From Gnetum montanum (Eukaryota > Streptophyta > Gnetopsida > Gnetales > Gnetaceae), in assembly GCA_015680685.1 (NCBI GenBank), contig MNCI01017476.1, positions 1,353,258-1,417,257 of the forward strand: a stretch of DNA of 64,000 nt, given 5' to 3'. Below the pieces are notes generated by a model. The model was not told where the DNA came from. It saw nothing but the letters and a program-made list of their open reading frames with translations, and searched no databases. Every line of letters begins with the position of its first letter. The stretch's first letter is position 1. The position numbers and the translations under genes are program-made. This document shows positions 34,136-45,997 of this stretch, one piece after another.

Positions 34136-35301
34136 TGTTAACTTTTTGATATGTTAAAACCTTGAGGAAAATGAAGAATAAGAATGTTTATATGATTTGT
34201 ATGTATATAGGACAATAAAAATAGAGACCACAAGAACCTACTGGACAAGAATGAAGACTCAAGGGAAGAAAGCTAAAATGAGATTTCAAAGTGAAGTCTG
34301 CAAGGACTTAAGTGGAAGCAAGGACAAAGATGAAACCTACAAAAAAATGAAGAAGTTCCTAAAATTACGGATGAACCATATCAATGAAAGAAAGCCTTGG
34401 GAAGTAAAGCCCAAAAACTAGGAAGATATCTAGAGAAAGTAGAAGACGTCTTGGCTGAGACACAAATGAAGACATCTAGTAAAAATAGTAGATGTCTATT
34501 ATCTAGAGAATATGTCTACATGTAGATGTATCCTAGTATATGTCTCCATTATGAGAAATAAATCTACCCAAAATGAAAATATGATGTAGAGATATGTCCC
34601 AATCTCGAAGAAGACATCTCTAGTGGTCATTAGATAGGTGTTGCATGAAATCTAAGGTGATTTCAAAAACATCAAGGTTATAAGAAGAATTCATTCTCTT
34701 GGGGAATGGACAAGTGTTTCATGTAATCAAGTGTCAACATCAAGTAATCATTGTGCATGTTATTATATTGTATTTGTGTGCCTCATTATACCATTTTTTA
34801 AACTATTTTAAGAGATCTATTGTGTTGTATTTCAAAGTGCAAGGACTAGCAAATTAGTTGCATCCATTCCTTATAATTCTGATTTCTCATATGTTTCCTT
34901 GCAACGTCAATGTGCTTCTTATGAGAAGGCATCATCCTTGAGCTTATTGGGATCCTACAAGATTAAGTGTTGGTGTAGCGCCACAACACTCTGAATCGAA
35001 GCTCATGTTGTAAAGGTTTTTTTGATTCTAGAAGCCACTTTCTAAGATTGTTGGAACCTTGAGGGGTTGAGTGGATTTTTGGCATTGAATCACTCCAGAG
35101 TGAAGCTTAGAGCTATATAGGATGTGGTACCCTTCAAATCACATTTTGAGAGAAACAAAGTTATGAGTTATGCAAGCGATCTACCCTTTGAATATGTCCT
35201 ACCCGAGTTGGGAAACCATGTTAAAATTGGTTGTCATTTGTGGCTAAAATTTAAATTTGGGAAACTTGTTCATCCTCCTTTTCTAAGTTCAATAATCCTC
35301 A
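34136..35301 (+). repeat. 5' LTR of the copia element
   Basis: Begins TGTTAACTTTTTGATATG and ends AATAATCCTCA. Paired with 39041-40191 over its full length. The lysine-rich open frame inside it at 34197-34418 recurs in the other LTR and reflects purine-rich LTR sequence, not a gene. Confidence 0.85.
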
Positions 35302-35303
35302 AG

Positions 35304-35315
35304 TGGTATTAAAGC
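35304..35315 (+). other. Copia primer-binding site (TGGTATTAAAGC)
   Basis: Two bases after the LTR end, two changes from TGGTATCAGAGC. Confidence 0.8.
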
Positions 35316-35369
35316 TTGGTACTCTTGCTGCTTTATCAACTGGTTCTACATCATCTTCAAGAGTGAACA

Positions 35370-36740
35370 ATGGAGGAAACCTCATACATAAAGCCACCCA
35401 TGTTTGATGGATTTGAATTTTCCTTTTGGAAAGTGAGGATGTAGAGATTCTTCAAATCTACAAAGTTTGAAGTCTGGAAATCCATTCTTGAGGGCTACAC
35501 ACCACATATCAATAGCATAACAAGAGCCATCAAGCCCTGTAACAAATGGAGTTAAGAAGAGAAAGATAAGTTCATGTTTGACTCTAAAGTAAAACTTTGA
35601 ATAAATTATAATTTAATAGAGTAGTAGGATGTAAAATGGCCAAAGAAATTTGGCAAACATTTAAGGCTACTTATGAAGGAACATCTATAGTTAAGCAATC
35701 TAGATTGTTAGTTTTGCAAAGTGAGTATGATAAGCTCAAGATGAGAGTAGGAGAGAAAATAAAAGACTATTTTTCTAAAGCAAATGATATTTTTGTGGCC
35801 ATTAGAGGTATTGGTAAAGACTTATGGGAAAGTGACGTTATTATAAAAATCATTAGGATGCTACAACCACAATTTAGGCCAAAGGTGACTATGATGGAAG
35901 AAATTAGGGTTTTTTTGAAACTAAAATTTGAAGAGGTTCAAAGTGCTCTCATTCTTTATGAAATGAATCTCATAAGTGAAGGAAACACTTAAGAGAGGCA
36001 ACCCATTGCCTTAAAATTAGCCAGCAACAAGGAGGAGATGGCTCTTCTCTCTAGAGGGCTACAAAAAGACTCATGGTAAAAAGAGGCAAGTGCTTCAATA
36101 AACAAAGAGGTAAGGAAAGAATTAAAAAATTTTCCAATATTGATTTTTCCTCTATATAATGTTAGATATGTGGTGGAAGATGCCATCTAGCCTCTAAATG
36201 TCCTAATAATAATAGCAAATGGCAATGAAAGGGAAAAAATGATGAGAAGTTGAAAAAGACCAACTTCTGTACAAGTTGGGATGATGGTGAACAAAGTGAA
36301 GAAGAAGTGGACAACTCTAACAAAGATTCTCATCTCATATGCATGGCTCTTATAGATGAAAACTCACAACATGCTATTGAACTGAGTTGTAAGTATGATG
36401 AAAGGTATAGTGAATTACGAGAAGCAATTCTTGTCCTACATTACTTACATAGAAAGGTGAAGAAATTATTAAATACAAAGCTTGATACAATTCACATTGA
36501 ATTAAAAGAAGATGTCTCAAACATAAAAGCTAAGATTCATCAACTCACCCCCTTAATTAAGGATTGCATAAGCCTTCAAGAAAAAGAGACTTGTGAGCAG
36601 CCTAAGAATGAAGATTTAGAAAAAGTCTCACAAGAGGATACTAGCTCAAGGTCAAGCATAACCAAGCTTGATAACCTCATTCATGAGGATAATACATTAC
36701 TTATTTGTAAAAATTATGATAGTTATTAAAAGCTTGATTA
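35370..36740 (+). pseudogene. Copia gag polyprotein, broken
   Basis: Starts at the ATG at 35370 with MEETSYIKPPMFDGFEF, then SFWKVRM and a stop, the N-terminal block of copia gag that binds near the primer region. EVWKSILEGYTP follows. The open frame 35636-35989 reads AKEIWQTFKATYEG, KQSRLLVLQSEYDKLKM, then IGKDLWESDVIIKIIRML and QFRPKVTMMEE, the UBN2 gag core. A knuckle at 36160-36204 reads C, stop, ICGGRCHLASKC. The frame 36250-36726 gives an acidic stretch (WDDGEQSEEEVDNSNKD, LICMALIDE) and a coiled-coil-like tail, as in SIRE-type and TNT-type gag. Only a handful of stops, so it is the best-preserved gag in the window. Confidence 0.85.
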
Positions 36741-39025
36741 TTCTCATGTTGATCAAAATAAGATTGATGCTTGTTCTTGTCAAAAAGGTTCTGGTAAGAA
36801 TATTTTTACAAATAACAATTGAAAATAAAAAGAAGTTAAGAATTGAAAATTTCTTGAAAGAAATGGATGATGTAATAGGTGATGAAGGATTTATTCATAA
36901 AGAAGATGAACAAATAAATTCATCATACAAAATATCTAATGAAAGAGAACCAAAAGGTAAAGAGGTACTTCATGATAGAGGACATCATCTCAAACTTCAT
37001 TAATCTTCTTCCTTTTTATTGCAAGCAAGATAAGTCAAGGTAGGTTTCTATCTCCTTACTTGATAAATTCTGTAAGCCCAAAATTATTTTTGATATGTGC
37101 TTACTTTATTTGTGGGATGCTAATTCTAGATCATCACTTATTAGAAATTATTTTCTGGGCTCTATTGAATTAATTGATTATGGTATTTTATTTTACATGG
37201 TGTAATTGGATTTATGAAATTTTGTGGTGTGGGACTTGTAATGAATTTACTAATTTCTTATCTTGCTATTTAAAAGGCCTAAAACCCTTGCATGTATTTC
37301 TTAGTTTAAAAACCTTGTGATGAACTTTTTTTGTTTAAAGGCTTATTTCCTTTAGAAAATTTAAGTAAATTGTTTTGATACTTTTGTTAAAAAATCTTCA
37401 TTTGAATTCATAGCTAGAATACTTGTTTTAAGTGATAAAAAAAATTCTTGCATGAAAGTCATGAACTAAAGGCTTCTTGTTGAACCTTCTTTATATATCT
37501 TGTGGTAATGATTTTTTGTTCACAAAGTTCAATCTCTTTTAGAAGATGTTTGATTATTTAAACTGGTACCTTTGATGAACTTTATAAATCATCTGAGAAA
37601 AGGAGAATTTCAAGAGAAATTATCATGTATGTATTATGTTTATGTATTGCAATGATTTTTGAGGATTTCAATGTGTTTTACCAAGTTTTGGGAGTGCTTT
37701 AGACTTGTTTTTACATAACTAATGGGAGATCTTAGTCTCCACACTTGATCTTAGAATTTCTATGCAACTTGGAGTTCCTAAAAGGCTCAAAAATAGTATT
37801 CCACTTTCTCTACAATAGATGGTTCAAAAGATGGATCATATATGTAGGGGAAGCATTAGTGTAGGGGGAGTCTTGAATGATTCTCTCAAAGATGTGATAT
37901 TATAATTGCAAGATTTTAGTTTATCACACCTTCATCAAAATAAAGTAAGCAAGAGCATATTCAAATAAATGTATCCTTTCTATACCTAAGGCTCTTCTTG
38001 CTATTATAAGTTGATAAATACTCACAATGGTAAGTGCTCATGATCTCCTTTGGTAAGAAATGATAATGAATGAGTATATGTATATATATGTTGGTCTTAA
38101 CATGATTATCAGTTTGTGAATTATGTTTTTGGACAAAAATGTTGTGTTTGATTCTTTGATATATTGAGCTTAGACATTTATTAAAGTTCCATGAGATATT
38201 TTTTACCAATTATCTATTGGTTATAAAGATAGGTTACAAGATCCTAAATGCCCAACCTTTAGACTTCAGCAATTGGTCTTTAAATTCTCTTGAAAGGCTT
38301 GGTTATGCTTCAAAAATAAAGGACAACTCTTAATAGAAAACATTTTATTTCTAAAAATTCTTGATGTGATAGATATTTTTTTTACTGCTATTTGTTTGAT
38401 TAAGAAAAATATAGTTGATTATAATATAAATGATTGACATTTTGATATAAGTAGATATCTTGCTTTGTCTTAAAATTTGATTTGCGTGTGTTACCTACGT
38501 TATGTTTATCATTTTATTTTAAAAGGAGAAGAACATTGGTTAAAGCTTGAGTATTGGTCATGAATTTTTGACATTAAGTTGTATGATCTTCAATTATACA
38601 TTTTCGTCTCTAGAATTTAACTATAAGGGTTGTACCTCATTATTTCTAACATTCTTATTTGAATTAATAAGGGGTAGAACTTATTTGAATTAATTTGTCC
38701 CATTCTATCAATGCTTAGTGATGTGTACTTTTTAATTGTTGGTTCTTCCTTGGCAATCTTGTTTACTTCTATCATATTCTCAAGTTCATATGTATTTCTT
38801 ATGCTTATTTGTAACTCTATCTTTACTCCTTTTTAATGATGTCAAAAAAGGGGGAGAAGTAGGTTGATTTGACATACATGAACAATATTGTATGAGGTGA
38901 CTAATGTTGATTTGACATACATGAATAGTATTATATGAGGTGACTAATGTTATAAGAAGAATTGAGAATATATGTCTTGGTGCTTTTTGGAAACTACTAA
39001 TCCATTTTCTTAAGTTTTAAACATC
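36741..39025 (+). other. Copia interior without recognised pol
   Basis: About 2.3 kb in which no protease, integrase, RT or RNaseH motif was seen. AAAAAAGGGGGAGAAG (38847-38862) resembles a purine tract. A 49-bp duplication follows at 38872-38970. Confidence 0.5.
38872..38970 (+). repeat. Tandem duplication of about 49 bp
   Basis: TTGATTTGACATACATGAA...GTATGAGGTGACTAATGT occurs twice in a row with a few differences, between a G-rich purine tract and the 3' LTR. Confidence 0.8.
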
Positions 39026-39040
39026 ACCAAAATGGAAGAT
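39026..39040 (+). other. Polypurine tract of the copia element
   Basis: CCAAAATGGAAGAT ends directly before TGTTGACC. It corresponds to the AAAATGGGGGAGAT type of tract found before copia 3' LTRs. Confidence 0.5.
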
Positions 39041-40191
39041 TGTTGACCTTTTGGTATGTCAAAACCTTAAGGAAAATGGAGAACAATAATGTTTGTGTGG
39101 TTTTGTGTGTATAGAACAAGAACAATAGAGACCAAAAGAACCTACTGGAGAAGAATGAAGACTCAAGGGAAGAAATCTATAATGAGATGTCAAATTGAAG
39201 TCTACAAGGACTTAAGTGGGAGCAAGGACAAAGATGAATCCTACAACAAAATGAAGAAGTTCACAAGATCAAGGATGAGCCATATCAAGGAAAGGAAGCC
39301 TAGGGATGTAAAGCCCAAAAACTGAGAAGACATCTTGGCTGAGACACAGATGAAGTGAAGAAGATGTCTGGCAAAAGCAATAGATGTCTACTATCCAGAG
39401 AAGACATCTACATGTATACGTCTCCTAGTAGACGTTTGCATTGTAAAAAAGATGTCTACCTAGAATTTAAGTCTTATGAGTCCCAATCTTGTAGAAGACA
39501 TCTCCAATAATTGTTAAATAGCCATTGCAAAAATTTTGAGGTGATTTTGGAAATGCTAAGGCTATAATAAGACTTAATTGTCTTGGGGAATGGACTAGTG
39601 TTGTATGCAAGAAAGTGTCAACATCAAGAAATGCAATAAAGTGTCAACATCAAGCAATCATTGTGCATATTATTCTATTATATTTGTATGTCTCATTTTA
39701 CTATATTTTGTACTATTATAAGAGATATATTGTGTTACATCTCAAAGTTCAAGGACCATCAAATTAGTTGTATATTTTCCTTGTAATTATTGTTTCTCTT
39801 TTTTTGTTTTGTGGGGTTGATGTGCTTCTTGCGAGAAGGCATCATCCTTGATCTTGTTGAGATCCTATGGGATTAAGTGTTGGTGTAATGCCACAATACT
39901 TTAAGTGGAGCTCAAGTTGTAAAGGTTATGGGATCCTGGAAACCACTTTATAAGCTTGTTAAGACCTTGCCAAGTTAAGTGGATTCATGGCATCAAATCA
40001 CTCCAGAGCGGAGCTTAGTGCTGTATATGTTGTAATACCCTTCAAACCACATTTTGAGAAGAAGTATTATATCCTCTAAGTGTGGACTAACCAAGTTGGG
40101 AAACTACATTAAAGTTGGTTATGTTCTTTGTGGTTGAAAATTTAAATTTGGGAAACTTATTCATTTCCTCTTCTAAGTTCAACGGTCCTCA
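39041..40191 (+). repeat. 3' LTR of the copia element
   Basis: Begins TGTTGACCTTTTGGTATG and ends AACGGTCCTCA. It differs from the 5' LTR by substitutions and by a short duplication of AAGTGTCAACATCAAG at 39611-39655 that the 5' LTR has only once (near 34724). Confidence 0.85.
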
Positions 40192-40779
40192 AAACCAACA
40201 CCTCATTCCAAGGTTTATTTAGCCATTACGCTTCTCCCTTTGCATGTTTGGAGCCATTGGTTTATATTCTATTCCTCATTGATCATTTGTCTTCTTGGAA
40301 ATTTGCTTCCCCATTTTTTTATGGGAAAAAACCTTCATATAGTTTCAATGCCAAGGCCTCTTTTAATTTGGTTTTCTCATTGAATGAGATGTGTTACATT
40401 TAATAGACTTGATGGTAAAGCATGAAAAATGAGATGTCAAATGACTATAATGCATGGGTGTCAAACATAGGTTACCATTTTTATTGAAGGTAAGAGTAGT
40501 TTATAATTAGGCTATGGTATTGGGTTCTAAGGAAAGTAATGATAGGGATTATGAAGCAAGTACTTTTAGTATGATAGGACAAACTCACCAAATCTTGTGC
40601 ATCAAGGTCACATGGTGATTTGCTACCGTAATGAGTTCCACTTTCGCAATGACTATAGGATTCATCCTACAAGAAAAACTCCAAGAAAATAACAAAACAA
40701 GACAAAGAAAACATATCATCACAATACAATGCATATGGATACATGAAAGAATTAGAAAACTAGGCCTTTGAGGGTCACA
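40192..40779 (-). other. 3' untranslated part of the Tat-like element
   Basis: Lies between the copia insertion and the end of the integrase reading. No gene seen. Confidence 0.4.
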
Positions 40780-43700
40780 ATTGTTACACCCAAAAGCGAT
40801 CTACATCTTGGATTTTAGATGTTACAATGTTTTTTTAGTCCATTTGTCATGCAAAAAGAGGTAAAGAAAGGAATATTGGCTTGCTTGTTATTGGTCACTA
40901 TGGTTGTGGATGTCAATGTTGATACCTACAAATAAAGCATTTTAGATGTAATATGGTTTTAGATAGGAATTATTGACTAGATTGGATAATTTATTCAGAT
41001 CCATATCCACTATTCTGAAGGCTCCATTGTAATAGACCTTTGTGAGCAAGAAAGGTCCTTCCTAGTTGACTAAGAATTTTTCTACATGCTTGTGAACAAC
41101 TTTGAGGACAAGGTCTCCCTTCTTGATCTTTTGTATGTTTAGGTCATGATGGTGTTTTTGCTTCTACCTCTCTTGGTATAGCTTAATGTGAGCAAGCGTT
41201 CATACTTGTTGCTCCTCCACTAAGTCTACGTCCATGGTATGTAGCACCTTATTCTATTTTTTGTTAATGAACACTAATAAAGCTACCCTTAGTGATGGAA
41301 CCTACAATTCAAGATGAATAATAAATTTAGAATCATAAACTAGTCTATATGAGATTACATTAGTTGAGATTCAATACGTCCAAGGTGCATGGACAAGCCA
41401 CTCATGCCATTTATATCTACTAGTATTCAACATCTTTTTTAGCAAGTTTATGATGCCCTTGTTTCTAGTTTTAGCTTTTCCATTGGTCTAAGGATACTAT
41501 GGTGACAAAAAGGAATGTTTAATGCCTAGTTCTTCACAAAAGGCTTTCATTTCTTGGCTACTAAATAGTGTTCCATTATTTGTGATTATGGTTATAGGAA
41601 TGCCAAAATGGGCTACTATGTTATCAAATATAAATCTATAGACTTGTTGAGATGTTATTTTATTTAGGAAAATAGCTTCAATTCACTTTTTAAAGTATTT
41701 GGTTATAGTGATGATGAAGTTATGCCCTATGAAATATTTAGGTGTTAGAGGTCTAATGATATCCAACTCCCATCATTGAAATGGCCAAGTTATCTAAGTA
41801 GTGTGTAACTTAGTTGGTGGTACATGTATTAGGTTACTATGTTGTTGACAAGTGTTATAGGTCTTAACCTTCTATACGAAATCATTTTTCATATAAGGCT
41901 AGTAATAGCCTAGCCATATAATCTTAGCAGCCATGACTCTAGGTCCTATATGTCCTCCATATATACCCTCATGAACTTGCTTAAGGACTATGCAAGCTTC
42001 ACTTTTGCCTAAGCACACTAATAATATGCCATCATAGGACTATTAACATAATTTATTATCACCTATGATGACATACTATTTTGATCTTTTACATACAACG
42101 TCCTTATAAGAAGTAATTAGGCATTGTGGAGATTCACCATGCATGAGGTAAAACTTGATATCATCATACCATTCTTGTGGAGGGGCAATATTGATGGAGG
42201 CTAGAAAGTTGTCCTTAGTATTTTATGTGATGGGAATAGCATAGTTCATGGTTAAGGTAGGAAACTTACTAAATGCATCAAGCATAACACTAAGAACTAA
42301 GATTGCAATGGCATCAACTAGTGTGTTCTTGGTTTAGGGTACATGTTGGATATTAATGTCTATAAATTGTTGCATCAATTTCTTTCCTATGTCACAATAA
42401 GATTGCAAATGTTTGGATTTACATGCATAAACCTCTATTACTTGCTTAACTACAAGTTGTAAATCATCTTTAACTATTAGGTGCTTGATTCCTTGGTCAC
42501 AAGCTACCATCTTTTCCCTTATCAATCCTTCATACTCTTCTACATTGTTGGTACATGGGAATTCAAAATGGTAAGCAAAGGGTTGGATTTCACTAGATGG
42601 AAGTGTTATGATGGTAGTAGCACTAGCTCTATGAGTAGTCAAATCTTCATCAAAGTACATGACCACCTCATAGCCTTTAGGTACATTACTAATAATGCTA
42701 ACATTCTCATTTGGGAATTTAGGGTCTATGGTTGCATGGTCTTCTACTGGTGAAGTAGTAAGTTGTATGACTATCACTTGGCCTTTCATTAATTCTTGAG
42801 AAATGTAATGGAGGTCAAATTTAATAGTTATGTCTTTTCAACAAGAAATACAACTATTTTCATAGATATTGATCATTATGGCTCTAAGTACATTGTCCTT
42901 ACAAATGGCATTCACCTAGCTCCTAAATAGGTAGTGCCACCACTTCTTCAATGAGAAGACCAAGGCTAGACAACACTTCCCTACTTTAGTATATCAGGTC
43001 TCATGGGTAATTAATGCATGGATTGGGTAGTATATAGTAATCTCTACTCCATCATCTTGTTTCTGAAAGAGCAGAGAGGCAATGGATGTGTTAGAGATAG
43101 CAAGGTAAATGTAAAAAGGATTATCCTCTTGTAGTGGATAGACCATCGATAATTATGCCAACTCTTACTTAAGGTTTTCAAAGGCTTCTTAGCATTGAGT
43201 TATCCACTCATAGTGAACTCCTTTCTTAAGAAACTATTGCATGGATTGGAACTTATGTGTAAGCCTAGTGATAAACCTACAGATAAATTATAATCTACCT
43301 TGCAATCCCTTAAGCTCCTTAGGGTTGGTTGGTACTTCCAAGTTGGATATGGCTTTAACCTTACTAGGATTGACATGTATTCTTGCTTCGAAAACTCTAA
43401 TGAAACTATCTTGGAATAATTTTATGATCTCATCGTGGACTACCAAGGCTAAATTTGGCCTAATCTTATGAACTTTTTACTTAACTAGCCTAACACTAGG
43501 ATTGAGTATGATGCTATGTTGCACTAAGCATGGGTCAAGACCTAGCATATCTTCATATGACTAGGTAAAGTCCTTAATGTTATCTTGGAGGACCTTGGTG
43601 ATGTCTTGAGCCTGTTGAGGTTTTAGTGAGGAACTTAATTTTATTGTTTTTCCCTCACCAGTATGTGTTGTGATAGGAACCTCAACTAGAGAGTCCTCAA

Positions 43701-43900
43701 TGACATCAACAACCTCAAGGTCAAAGTTTTTAACCAAGTTTTCAAGCTACTCTAACAATTTCTCTATTGAGGCTATGTGGTCGATTGTACTCTCAAGTTC
43801 AAGATCTAGGCAATTAAAGTTGATGCATCATTCAACATCCCCATGAGGTCTACTTAGACTCAAAGACCCATTGAATTGCTTCCAAATGTCAATACTCCAA
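40780..43900 (-). pseudogene. Tat/Ogre-type RT (core deleted), RNaseH and integrase
   Basis: Minus-strand order: an RT start with YEDMLGLDPCLVQHS, RPNLALVVHDEI and LFQDSFIRVFEA, jumping near 43385 to RIHVNPSKVKAI and EVPTNPKELKGLQGRL, so the catalytic palm with its YxDD motif is missing. An RNaseH-like domain then reads VMYFDEDLTTH, PFAYHFEFPCTNNVEEYEGLI, LVVKQV and CKSKHLQSYCDIGKKLMQQF (42789-42334). This second RNaseH type is typical of the Tat lineage. Integrase follows: YYWPYMKKD, WELDIIRPL (first Asp kept), IITNNGTLFSS (second Asp now Asn), GKAKTRNKGIINL (expected Glu now Lys), ending near 40800 with a GDLVLKV-type tail. Dead by several independent losses. Confidence 0.8.
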
Positions 43901-45997
43901 TCCTGCATATCAACCATAAGCACATTAAGTAAAACCTGTGTGATAAAATAAGTAAACAATGCCAAAATAAAGGAAAATACTGTAGTAATAGCCAAAATAT
44001 GTTAAGCTAAAGGCCAAACAGGGTTTAAGCAAGACCACTAAAAGGTTACTAGAGGTAGCTGAAGATAGATAAGATGAAATCAAGGCTAGATAAGATCAAA
44101 TGAATGCCAAATGACAATGGAATGAAGTCAAATGAAAACTAAATGATGGTCAAACTCCATTCGATGATGTTAATCAAGGGTAAAATATGATCAACAAAGG
44201 TCATACAAGGGAATTTAAGGATGGAAAAGATGTATTTAAGGCTAAAGAACATGAAATAAGGCTAAACTAGAACAAATGATGTTCTAATAATGGTCAAGCA
44301 CCATTAAATAATGTCAAACGAGGATAAAACACGGTCAACAAAGGTGATAGGGGATAGGATAAGGTAGATGGGGTAAACCAAGAGGCTAATTGTCTTGGCA
44401 CAAAGCCACATGATAGCTAAATGATACCAACCTATCATGACCCTTGATTTGTAAGGTTTCTTTTGCTATCACTCCTAGGTACAGAATTCCTAACCATTTC
44501 GTAAGACATTTTGCTAAAAACTTTGGCATTTTTGTTTAGGTAGGCTTAGGTATTAGTTAAAATTAAATTTTTTAAAATTCCTATGTTCGATATAGGTTGT
44601 GTTCATGAGGTTTCAATGTTGGATTTTGGGATTAGTCTACACTGTGTTATAAATTTTATTTTAATCAATTCTCTGTGTTTTCTATCCTTTTTCCTCCAAA
44701 AAGCAATGTCACTTTTGTAATTTTGTGTGTAGAAAAGGTTAGGAGTTCTTAATTTTTGTGGCCATAAGGTTTTATTACTATGTTTAATAGTCAAAATAGT
44801 GTTTGAATTGTTGGATTCTAACTTATGGTGAATTCTCTATGAATGTTTCTGTAAGCTAGTACATAGGGGTTTTATGTAATTTTTGTTTATTTTCATGTCA
44901 TTTTCTTAATTTTTTTTGCAAAAAAATCTGGAAAATTTTTTATTCTCAAGTTGTGTGCTTTTATTTTATCTTTTATGATTCAAATGATTTTGGAAGCACT
45001 AAATTTTGATTTGTGGTTCATTTTTGATGAATTTTTCCATGAGTTGGTACATAGTGAGGTTTTTGGCTTTCACGATTTTTTTTCTTATTACTTTTGAATT
45101 TATTTCTACAAAAATGGTTACAAATTTTTGGGTTTTTAGGTTTTAAGTTTTTATTTTTTGGTTTAATGGTTACAAAAACTATGGAATCATTGAGTTTGTA
45201 TCTATAGTTAGTTTCTTATGAACTTTTTCATAGATTAGTGTATGCTGAAATATTTTGATTTTTATGGCTTTACCCTTGTGAAAGTGTATAACGTAGATAC
45301 TTGGAAAATATTTCTAGCCAATGTCTTAGGTTCCTAGGAATTCTTTAAGGTGTTGGGAAGGATTTGAAATTATTTTTAGTGAAATTAATTTTTTTTTTGA
45401 TATTTTTCATTAGTGATTCTCTATGATGATTTTCTATAGTTTGTGTTGTTGTGGAATTCTTGATTGGATTTGGTTATAAACATTGCAAACCTCCTTGGCT
45501 ACATAGGAAACATTGGGGTAGTTATTGTATATTTGTGGTAGTTTTCATGGGTTCATAAGGTTATATACATGTTATATTTTAGTTTACAATAATCACTTGA
45601 ATTTTTCTAAAATTTTTAACTAGTCTCAGAGTTTTTACTACAACTAATTTCACTATTAACTAGGATTTCTAGTAAGAATTTTGTAAAATTCAATTTGGGC
45701 TTTTGTGATAATTATATTAGGTACAAGCTAGTTCTCATGGCCTTAATTTTTTCACAATAAAAATTTATTATTTTTAGGTATATCTCACCATGGAATTGCT
45801 ATCAGTTGTTGGTTGACTATGTAGTCCTTTTTGATTTTTTATATGTAAATTGATCATGATATTGGTTATCACTTTGTTTTGGGTTTCAAGTATTACAAAT
45901 TATGAATTTTACTATGTGGCTTTAGTGAGAATGTTGAAAATAAGGTTGTGATAATTTTAATTGTTTAAAATTTGATTATGTTTTGTTATGATAATCT
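43901..45997. other. Region between RT and antisense pseudogene
   Basis: AT-rich and without coding motifs. 44141-44354 is a diverged duplication. The rest reads like long T-rich untranslated sequence upstream of the plus-strand pseudogene. Confidence 0.4.
44141..44354. repeat. Two diverged copies of about 70 bp, period about 145
   Basis: 44141-44211 and 44287-44354 both contain GATGGTCAA/AATGGTCAA, CACCATT/CTCCATT and GGTCAACAAAGGT-type phrases, with insertion-free alignment by eye. Confidence 0.6.

Larger units (their letters stand above)
34136..40191 (+). mobile_element. Copia-type LTR retrotransposon with gag only
   Basis: Direct LTRs at 34136-35301 and 39041-40191, both TGTT...CTCA, flank a 3.7 kb interior with a copia primer site, a decayed gag with zinc knuckle and a polypurine tract. 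I found no protease, integrase, RT or RNaseH between 36.8 and 39.0 kb. The flanking pentamers GAACT (34131) and AAACC (40192) share AAC in register and differ by two transitions, a possible diverged target duplication. The LTRs differ at many positions, so the insertion is old. Confidence 0.85.

Noticed and set aside
34197-34421. Lysine-rich frame repeated at 39089-39322
   Set aside because: The two copies are the paired LTRs of the copia element; the frame is purine-rich LTR sequence.
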